Below, one piece after another: positions 1 to 4,330 of a stretch of DNA of 5,216 nt; the stretch's first letter is position 1, and every line of letters begins with the position of its first letter. Under the pieces are notes generated by a model that had not been told where the DNA came from, ran no database searches, and saw only the letters and a list, made by a program, of their open reading frames with translations. Source of the stretch: Bacilli bacterium (lineage in GTDB: Bacteria > Bacillota_I > Bacilli_A > RF39 > UBA660); assembly GCA_028685445.1 (NCBI GenBank), contig JAQUDY010000078.1, forward strand, positions 1-5,216. The letters are read 5' to 3'. Made by a program: the position numbers and the translations under genes.

Positions 1-387
1 TTTTCCTTTTAAATCTAAAATAATTTGACGAGCTAGTTTATCTCCAATTTTAGGAAACTTTGTTAAATACAATAGATTTTCTCTTTCAATTGCATCTATA
101 ATTCCAGCAACACTTCCTATACCAAACATTGGCATTGCTGTTTTTGGTCCTAATCCTTTAACATTAATAAGTTTTAAAAACAAATCTTTTTCTTCCATAG
201 ATTTAAACCCATATAAGGTATTTTCATCTTCTCTTAAATAGTTATAAAGATATATTTTATAATCTTTTTCTAATTCATATGAATATGGATTAGAAGTAAA
301 AATGATATAGCCTATATTGTTATTTTCTATAATAACATGATTACTTGTTATTACTTTAATTGTTCCTTTTATGTATCCATACATCAT
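1..387 (-). CDS. ruvA: Holliday junction branch migration protein RuvA, N-terminal 129 residues (cut by the left window edge)
   Basis: RuvA binds the four-way Holliday junction as a tetramer and loads the RuvB helicase for branch migration in cytoplasmic recombination and repair. The frame reads without a stop from 387 to base 1. It begins M-M-Y-G-Y-I-K-G-T, the usual RuvA opening, followed by the N-terminal OB-fold (about residues 1-62, with NNIGYIIF and LREDENTLYGF). Two helix-hairpin-helix motifs follow: INVKGLGPKTA (about 75-85) and LTKFPKIGDKLARQIILDL (about 109-127). The piece ends at LDLKGK, so roughly the last third of a typical ~200-residue RuvA, including the RuvB-binding domain III, lies outside the window. 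Two ATGs are adjacent (387 and 384); the first sits 7 bases after an AGGA ribosome binding site and is preferred. Its own promoter lies at 405-432. The tract PMFGIGS after the first HhH differs from the more usual ALAIL-type sequence but keeps the glycine contacts. Identification is by family pattern. Confidence 0.95.
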   Translation of the reverse strand, partial: MMYGYIKGTIKVITSNHVIIENNNIGYIIFTSNPYSYELEKDYKIYLYNYLREDENTLYGFKSMEEKDLFLKLINVKGLGPKTAMPMFGIGSVAGIIDAIERENLLYLTKFPKIGDKLARQIILDLKGK

Positions 388-404
388 TATCACATCCTAA
401 AAAA

Positions 405-432
405 ATTATACCATACAAATGTATAATATCAA
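405..432 (-). promoter_or_regulatory. Promoter of ruvA (extended -10) overlapped by an inverted repeat
   Basis: On the minus strand a -35 box TTGATA (432-427; 5 of 6 to TTGACA) is followed after 16 bases by a perfect TATAAT (410-405) with the TGG extended -10 element just upstream. The expected transcript start near 398 leaves a leader of about 10 bases holding the AGGA ribosome binding site. The region is also a dyad: ATTATAC (405-411) mirrors GTATAAT (421-427), and ATAC/GTAT (413-416/421-424) form an overlapping pair. It could be a repressor site, or it could reflect two AT-rich boxes facing each other. The promoter call is strong; the operator idea is speculative. Confidence 0.75.
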
Positions 433-434
433 AT

Positions 435-472
435 AAAAAAAACCTTCTATGTGTAAAATTATACACATAGAA
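435..472 (-). terminator. Intrinsic-terminator-like hairpin, minus-strand orientation
   Basis: TTCTATGTGTA (445-455) pairs perfectly with TACACATAGAA (462-472), an 11-bp stem with a 6-base loop. Read on the minus strand, the stem is followed by GG and eight T residues (442-435), the layout of a rho-independent terminator. The stem has only three G:C pairs. No minus-strand gene ends here: the next minus-strand coding region upstream is argS, which already ends in its own terminator. It may catch read-through before the ruvA promoter or end an unannotated minus-strand RNA. Confidence 0.6.
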
Positions 473-479
473 TAAATAA

Positions 480-497
480 GACTTTTTCGGGACTTTT
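480..497 (+). repeat. Short direct repeat GACTTTT x2 around TCGG
   Basis: GACTTTT occurs at 480-486 and again at 491-497, separated by TCGG. The pair is enclosed by a weak AT-only inverted repeat, TAAATAA (473-479) and TTATTTA (496-502). This is the only locally G/C-richer patch in the intergenic stretch 388-590. Its function is unknown; it could be part of a small structured element or chance. Confidence 0.35.
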
Positions 498-533
498 ATT
501 TAATAGAAGCATACATTAAAGTATGATATATTT

Positions 534-564
534 TATTGTTTTTATCTATTTTAAAAAAACAATA
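534..564. repeat. AT-rich inverted repeat upstream of the small membrane protein gene
   Basis: TATTGTTTTT (534-543) is perfectly mirrored by AAAAACAATA (555-564), a 10-bp stem with an 11-base loop. It holds only one G:C pair, so as RNA it would be weak. A smaller hairpin, CATAC/GTATG (510-514/521-525), sits just before it. Its position 27 bases upstream of the -10 box at 591 is compatible with a regulator site, but nothing in the sequence identifies a regulator. Confidence 0.35.
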
Positions 565-590
565 GCAAAAAGCATCTCATTTGCGTAAAC

Positions 591-610
591 TATAATAGAT
601 ACAAAGGAGG
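591..610 (+). promoter_or_regulatory. -10 box and ribosome binding site of the YjcZ-like gene
   Basis: A perfect TATAAT lies at 591-596. No convincing TTGACA-like -35 box is found 16-18 bases upstream (that stretch reads AAAAGC), so the promoter may need an activator or be weak. A strong AAAGGAGG ribosome binding site at 603-610 stands 7 bases before the ATG at 618. If transcription starts near 603 the leader is only about 15 bases long and begins at the ribosome binding site. I see no clear sporulation sigma factor consensus. Confidence 0.55.
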
Positions 611-617
611 TATAAAA

Positions 618-809
618 ATGTATTATTATGGATATAACGGTGGGTATAACGCTGGATGCGGTACTCCAACGTGTAATACTGGATATGTAGGAACTACTCA
701 AGGCTATGGTTTTGGTGCTGCTTTATGGATTGTTCTATTCATTTTATTAGTAATAATTATCGGAGCAGGATGGTCTTCTTGGGGACAAAAAGATCATGGT
801 AACTGTTAA
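618..809 (+). CDS. Tiny Gly/Tyr-rich single-pass membrane protein, YjcZ/sporulation small-membrane-protein-like
   Basis: This 63-residue protein has two parts. Residues 1-33 are rich in Gly, Tyr, Asn and Cys (Y2-Y4, C14, C19, several GY steps) and hold no Lys, Arg, Asp or Glu. Residues 34-52 form one strongly hydrophobic membrane segment (ALWIVLFILLVIIIGAGW), followed by a short polar tail ending in Cys. This layout, a Gly/Tyr/Cys-rich head followed by ...GYGFG-x-x-L-W-I-V-L-F-I-L-L-x-I-I-I-G-A, matches the YjcZ/tiny-TM-bacill family, whose members in Bacillus are small spore-related proteins. The strong ribosome binding site at 603-610 and the terminator directly after the stop support a real, monocistronic gene. 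The family call rests on pattern only. Membership does not prove sporulation here, and no other sporulation gene is in the window. Three cysteines (14, 19, 63) are notable in so short a protein. Confidence 0.75.
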   Translation: MYYYGYNGGYNAGCGTPTCNTGYVGTTQGYGFGAALWIVLFILLVIIIGAGWSSWGQKDHGNC

Positions 810-855
810 TATAAACTAAAAAGACCAAAATCGGTCTTTTTAGTTTATATTTTTT
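808..855. terminator. Shared terminator between the YjcZ-like gene and argS
   Basis: The 5' arm at 808-826 and the 3' arm at 833-851 form a perfect 19-bp stem with a 6-base loop (AAAATC). Read on the plus strand it is followed by a T run (851-855), so it ends the small membrane protein gene efficiently. On the minus strand the stem's own T stretch can serve argS, with a poorer tail. The stop codons of both convergent genes (807-809 and 847-845) lie at or in the stem. Confidence 0.9.
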
Positions 856-2587
856 CTGGTACTGTAATAGCTAAAATATTTAATAATCTTTTATTCGTAT
901 CATAAACAATTTTTGTTAAAGTAACCCAGTTATTTCTTAAAACTTCATTATCAGAAGTTAATATCTCATGCTCACCATAAAAAGCATTAAAAGAATTCGT
1001 TAATTTATATAAATATTCAGCTATTTCATTAAGTGATCTTGCATTAATAGATTTTTCTAAAACTGATTTCATTTTAAGTAAGTTTAAAATTATTTCTCTT
1101 TCTTCTTTTGTTTCTAGAGATTTATATTCACTTGGAATAAGACCAGCATCAGCGCATTTACTTAATAATGATTTCATTCTTACAGTACTATAAAGTAAAT
1201 ATGGTCCAGTTTTACCATTTAAATCACTAAACATAACAGGATCAAAAATATAATCACTTGATCTATTCGGTAGTAAATCCGCATATTTTATAGCTGCTAT
1301 TGCAATATTTTCAGCTAAATTATCTTTTTCTTCTTCTTTAATATTTTCTTTTATCAGTTTTCTTGTTTCATCTGTAACAAGTTTTATTAATCCTTTTAAA
1401 CTAAGAACTCCACCATCACGTGTTTTAAAAGGTTTTCCACCAGGTGCGTTCATGGTTCCAAACCCTTGATGTTCTAAAGTACATGTTTTAGGAATTATTT
1501 TTGTTTTATAAGCAGCTCTAAAAGCTTGCGTAAAATGTAGTTCTTGACGAATGTCTGTTAAATAAATCATTGCATCTGGTGCAAATCTTTTTTGGCGATA
1601 ATATAAAGTAGCAAGCTCTGTTGTGTGATATAAGACTCCTCCATCTTTTTTTATTAAGATTACAGGAGGTATTTCTCTATTATCAGTTTCTTCTTTAACA
1701 TTAATTACAAGAGCTCCATCACTTTCGGTAGTTAAATTATTGTCTTTTAAATATTTCATCATTTCAGGAATGTAAGCCTCAGCATCACTCTCTCCTTCCC
1801 AAAGTTCAAAACTAGCATTTAATTTATTATATATTTTTTTGATATCAGTTGAAGATAATTCATAAAAGGTTCTCCATAAAGCATAATATGCTTTATCTCC
1901 ATTTTGAAGCGCGGTTGTAATAGCTCTTGCATCTTCAAGATAATCTTCATCTTCATTCGCTTTGATGCTTGCTCTAGGATAAATATCATTTAACTCCTCA
2001 GCACTAACTGGACATTTAGTAGGATAATCTCCTTTAAAGTTTTTATCAAAAAAAGGTAAGTCTGGATACATTTCTTTTATTTCTTTAATAATAAGTCCCA
2101 TAGGTCTTCCCCAATCACCTAAATGGACATCTCCAATCATTTCATACCCAGCACTAATAAAAAGTCTCTTTAAAGCCTCACCAATATTTGCACTTCTTAA
2201 GTGTCCTACATGAAGTTCTTTTGCAATATTAGCCCCACCATAATCTATAATAACTTTCTTTTTTTCCATTTTAAATAAATTGATGTCTGGATTTTTTATT
2301 AGATTATTTAAATAAGTAATTAATAATTTATTATTTATTGTTAAATTTATAAAGCCACCAACTACATCAACCTTAGAATAATTATTGTTAACTTTAAGAA
2401 CTTCCGCTATTTTATTTGCTATTATATTAGGATTTTCTTTATATTCTTTTGCTAGAGCAAAAGCACCGTTATATTGATAATCTCCTAAATCAGGTCTATT
2501 ACTAGCTATAAGCCTAGCATCAGCTAAATATCCTAACTTAGATAAAGTTTCTTTTATCTCTTTTTCTAAAATATCAATTAAGTTCAT
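845..2587 (-). CDS. argS: Arginine--tRNA ligase (ArgRS), full length
   Basis: This class I aminoacyl-tRNA synthetase charges tRNA-Arg with arginine using ATP in the cytoplasm. In order it shows the N-terminal Arg-specific domain (about residues 1-105, with DLGDYQYNGAFALAKE), the HIGH signature as HVGH (about 126-129), then GDVHLGDWGRPMG. Later come the active-site stretch DGGVLYHTTELATLYYR (about 316-332) and GKPFKTRDGG (about 384-393), the E. coli-type form that replaces a canonical KMSKS loop. The C-terminal DALR anticodon-binding domain starts near TGPYLLYSTVRMKSLL, and the protein ends VPEKI as ArgRS proteins usually do. At 580 residues it matches the ~577 of E. coli. The ATG at 2587 is preferred to the TTG at 2590 because GAGTGAG lies 5 bases upstream of the ATG and too close to the TTG. 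A promoter at 2612-2640 gives a leader of only about 20 bases, so there is no room for a T-box riboswitch. It converges with the small membrane protein gene. Confidence 0.97.
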   Translation of the reverse strand: MNLIDILEKEIKETLSKLGYLADARLIASNRPDLGDYQYNGAFALAKEYKENPNIIANKIAEVLKVNNNYSKVDVVGGFINLTINNKLLITYLNNLIKNPDINLFKMEKKKVIIDYGGANIAKELHVGHLRSANIGEALKRLFISAGYEMIGDVHLGDWGRPMGLIIKEIKEMYPDLPFFDKNFKGDYPTKCPVSAEELNDIYPRASIKANEDEDYLEDARAITTALQNGDKAYYALWRTFYELSSTDIKKIYNKLNASFELWEGESDAEAYIPEMMKYLKDNNLTTESDGALVINVKEETDNREIPPVILIKKDGGVLYHTTELATLYYRQKRFAPDAMIYLTDIRQELHFTQAFRAAYKTKIIPKTCTLEHQGFGTMNAPGGKPFKTRDGGVLSLKGLIKLVTDETRKLIKENIKEEEKDNLAENIAIAAIKYADLLPNRSSDYIFDPVMFSDLNGKTGPYLLYSTVRMKSLLSKCADAGLIPSEYKSLETKEEREIILNLLKMKSVLEKSINARSLNEIAEYLYKLTNSFNAFYGEHEILTSDNEVLRNNWVTLTKIVYDTNKRLLNILAITVPEKI

Positions 2588-2611
2588 CAAAACTCACTCT
2601 TTCTGATGCTT

Positions 2612-2640
2612 ATCTTATCAAGATTTTATTAACTTTTCAA
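2612..2640 (-). promoter_or_regulatory. Promoter of argS
   Basis: On the minus strand TTGAAA (2640-2635; 5 of 6 to TTGACA) is followed after 17 bases by TAAGAT (2617-2612; 4 of 6 to TATAAT). The predicted start is near 2605, about 18 bases before the ATG at 2587. The promoter fills the 58-bp gap behind the broken TasA-like gene, so argS need not depend on transcription of that gene. The -10 box also lies in a small dyad, ATCTT/AAGAT (2612-2616/2620-2624). Confidence 0.6.
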
Positions 2641-2648
2641 CTAATTTT

Positions 2649-3146
2649 TTATGAAGTTGCCTGTAAATAATCTATACTAACTGAAAAACTTACATTTTCT
2701 GGTTCTTGATTAGTAGATGCACTATTCCAAGTAACAACTACTGCCCCTTCAGTTGTTTGGTTAGGAGATAGTGTAGTTCCTTTAATATCTGATAATCCCA
2801 AAATATTAACAGTAAAGTCATCTGTATTATTTGTATCTATATTAATATTTTCTACTACAGAGTTTAATCTACCAGCATTTTTTATTGTGAAATCTATTAC
2901 TACAGAATCTCCTGGATAATCTAAATCAACTGTTATATTCATCATAGTATTTGCAGAATCTAAACTTACTTCTCCCTTATTTTCATTTGATATTTCATAA
3001 TCTGAGAATTAAATTTTAAACTCTGTAGCACCTCCAGCTGTCCCTGTAATATTTAATGTTGTTGCAAATAAAGCGTACACTCCAGAAAAAACTAATACAA
3101 AAGCTAATAACCCTAAGAGGAACATTTTGTTCTTTCGTTCTCGCAT
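2649..3146 (-). pseudogene. Secreted TasA/camelysin-like surface protein with SipW-type leader, broken by an in-frame TAA at codon 46
   Basis: A 166-codon frame starts at ATG 3146 behind a near-perfect GGAGGTGAT ribosome binding site and ends at TAA 2651-2649. Codon 46 (3011-3009) is TAA, while reading continues in the same frame on both sides (T-E-F-K-I-stop-F-S-D-Y-E-I). Residues 1-28 are a signal peptide: basic MRERKNK, a hydrophobic core, then GVYAL. The motif A-L-F-A-T-T-L-N-I-T-G-T is typical of the SipW-cognate leader class. After the stop, VDLDYPGDSVVIDFTIKNAG (about 73-92) resembles the PGD...F.I.N.G core of TasA/camelysin, and VSFSVSIDYLQA closes the beta-sandwich. Intact, it would be a ~165-residue exported surface or matrix protein processed by a SipW-type signal peptidase, which is not in the window. 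The downstream open part has an internal ATG at 2945 but no ribosome binding site near it, so it is not a separate gene. A sequencing error, a recent nonsense mutation or phase-like loss are all possible. The 45-residue leader peptide could still be made. Confidence 0.8.
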
Positions 3147-3269
3147 AATATCACCTCCTTTTTTTATTACATTATTATTATGGATAACAATCTTAAATTA
3201 AGTTAAAAAGTATAGTAAACATAAAAATTTCCATAATAAAAAATATAACTAGAATGTGATATTATGCGA
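3141..3269. repeat. Imperfect inverted duplication: mirrored 5' ends of two divergent genes
   Basis: GTGATATTATGCGA occurs on the minus strand at 3154-3141 and on the plus strand at 3256-3269. In both copies it covers the last 8 bases before the ATG, the ATG and the first CGA codon. A second matching block, TCCATAATAA, lies upstream in both orientations (3184-3175 minus, 3230-3239 plus), 20 bases from the first block on the minus side and 16 on the plus side. Identity across non-coding and coding bases, including the choice of CGA for Arg, suggests a common origin rather than selection on the protein leader alone. Confidence 0.7.
3147..3263. promoter_or_regulatory. Divergent intergenic region of the TasA-like and HD-protein genes
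   Basis: This 117-bp, very AT-rich gap must hold promoters for both genes, but neither has a clear consensus. Minus-strand candidates are TTTACT-18-TAAGAT (3219-3190) and TTAACT-18-CATAAT (-10 at 3182-3177). On the plus strand TATAGT (3211-3216) and CATAAT (3232-3237) could be -10 boxes but lack a good -35. The CATAAT pair lies in the mirrored repeat, so both genes may use the same kind of -10. A central dyad CTTAA-A-TTAAG (3192-3202) is a possible operator. The minus side has the strong GGAGG site (3158-3154); the plus side has only GAATGTGAT. Confidence 0.4.
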
Positions 3270-4307
3270 AAGAAAAAAAGAAGTATATTAAAAATCAATT
3301 TTATATTTATATTTTTTATCAGCATAACTTTAGCAATGAGTTATGCTTTATTATCTACTTCCTTAAACATCCAAGGCATAGTTAGTGGAAATTATGAAGA
3401 AACACCTATAATAGATAAAGATAGTAATTCAAATTTAGAAGTTAATAATATTAATGAGAATTCTTGGCAAGAAGAAACTAGATTGAAAAAATCTTTAGTT
3501 AGCACTAATAATTTCGCTATTAATTCTACAATGATTGATAATTTAAATCAATTAATTGATAATATTAGATTAATAAATTATAATCTTAAAAATATAAATC
3601 ATAAACATTTTAATTTGAAGAATACTCCAATTAATCTGTTTAATACTATTGAAAAGTGCCAGTTACCTAATAATCAAAACAGTTTTTCTAAAAATGATGT
3701 TTTAGATATAATAGGCGTAGCAAACTTGAAAAACATTTTTTATGAATCTATTAGCAATGTTAATTATAAACTGTTTAGTGGTAGTCACGTTCATGGAATA
3801 CACCATGCTCATAAAACCTCTCTTTTTACTTTTATTTTAGCTAACTTATTAAAGCTAACAAATGAAGAAACTGAAATCTTAATCTATGCTGGGCTACTTC
3901 ATGATATTGGTAGAAGTAATGATATTAATGATCCTAATCATGGAAAAAAAGGTGCTGATAAAATAAATAATCTATCTATATTTATTAATTCTCTAGAAAA
4001 AAGGAACCTACTTAAATTTATAATAGCTTCTCATGATTTAGAATTAAATGAAGATATATTAGTTAAAAAAATATCTAAATATAATATCACTAATATTTCA
4101 TCTGCTATTAAGATGCTCTTAATTTTAAAAGACAGTGATGCACTTGATCGGACCAGATTTACTGTTTATGGTAATTCTAGTTCTAAATTAGATCCTAGTT
4201 ATTTAAATTATGGTTTTTCTTATAAATTAATAGACTTTGCTCAAGCCTTAAATAATGCTTATGAAAAAGCATCAATTAGTAAAGACGAAAACAATTTAAA
4301 AAGGTAA
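3264..4307 (+). CDS. HD-domain metal-dependent phosphohydrolase behind a SipW-type signal/anchor leader (predicted extracytoplasmic)
   Basis: This 347-residue protein joins a secretion leader to an HD domain. Residues 1-10 are strongly basic (R2, K3-K5, R6, K10) and 11-28 are hydrophobic. Y27-A-L-L-S-T-S-L-N-I-Q-G38 follows, the same pattern as the leader of the divergent TasA-like gene. Residues 39-115 are Asn-rich and low in complexity, probably a linker. Residues about 155-335 resemble an HD phosphohydrolase: SHVHGIHHAHKT (174-185), LLHDIGR with the H213-D214 pair, DPNHGKKGA (223-231), IIASHDLE (253-260) and LKDSDALDRTRF (288-299), with a C-terminal LDPSYLNYGFSYKLI. The His/Asp set suits binding of one or two metals and hydrolysis of a phosphate ester or nucleotide; the substrate is unknown. 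The positive-inside rule puts the catalytic domain outside the membrane, which is unusual because most HD enzymes are cytoplasmic. The ribosome binding site (GAATGTGAT) is weak, but no better start exists. The stop lies in a shared terminator with the LCP gene. The domain call is fairly firm; the location is inference. Confidence 0.75.
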   Translation: MRKKKRSILKINFIFIFFISITLAMSYALLSTSLNIQGIVSGNYEETPIIDKDSNSNLEVNNINENSWQEETRLKKSLVSTNNFAINSTMIDNLNQLIDNIRLINYNLKNINHKHFNLKNTPINLFNTIEKCQLPNNQNSFSKNDVLDIIGVANLKNIFYESISNVNYKLFSGSHVHGIHHAHKTSLFTFILANLLKLTNEETEILIYAGLLHDIGRSNDINDPNHGKKGADKINNLSIFINSLEKRNLLKFIIASHDLELNEDILVKKISKYNITNISSAIKMLLILKDSDALDRTRFTVYGNSSSKLDPSYLNYGFSYKLIDFAQALNNAYEKASISKDENNLKR

Positions 4308-4328
4308 AAGAATTTCTTTTACCTTTTT
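4298..4328. terminator. Bidirectional terminator between the HD-protein and LCP genes
   Basis: AAAAAGGTAAAAG (4298-4310) pairs perfectly with CTTTTACCTTTTT (4316-4328), a 13-bp stem with a 5-base loop. The T runs at the outer ends of both strands fit termination in either direction. The stop codon of the HD-protein gene (4305-4307) lies in the left arm, and the LCP stop (4333-4331) comes just outside the right arm. Confidence 0.85.
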
Positions 4329-4330
4329 TA

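Noticed and set aside
388..500. Short minus-strand open frames upstream of ruvA, including one of 17 codons ending in the 445-472 hairpin
   Set aside because: There is no ribosome binding site or recognisable protein pattern, and the longer open stretch has no usable start codon.
2588..2590. TTG start for argS
   Set aside because: The ATG three bases downstream is better spaced from GAGTGAG and gives the usual M-N-L ArgRS start.
2588..2648. T-box riboswitch or other leader control of argS
   Set aside because: Only about 60 bases separate argS from the preceding gene and the predicted leader is about 18 bases. There is no T-box motif and no room for one.
2649..2945. Separate 98-codon minus-strand gene starting at ATG 2945
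   Set aside because: The frame continues upstream without a shift to a proper leader and strong ribosome binding site at 3146, apart from one TAA. ATG 2945 has no ribosome binding site within normal distance and would begin inside the domain without a signal peptide.
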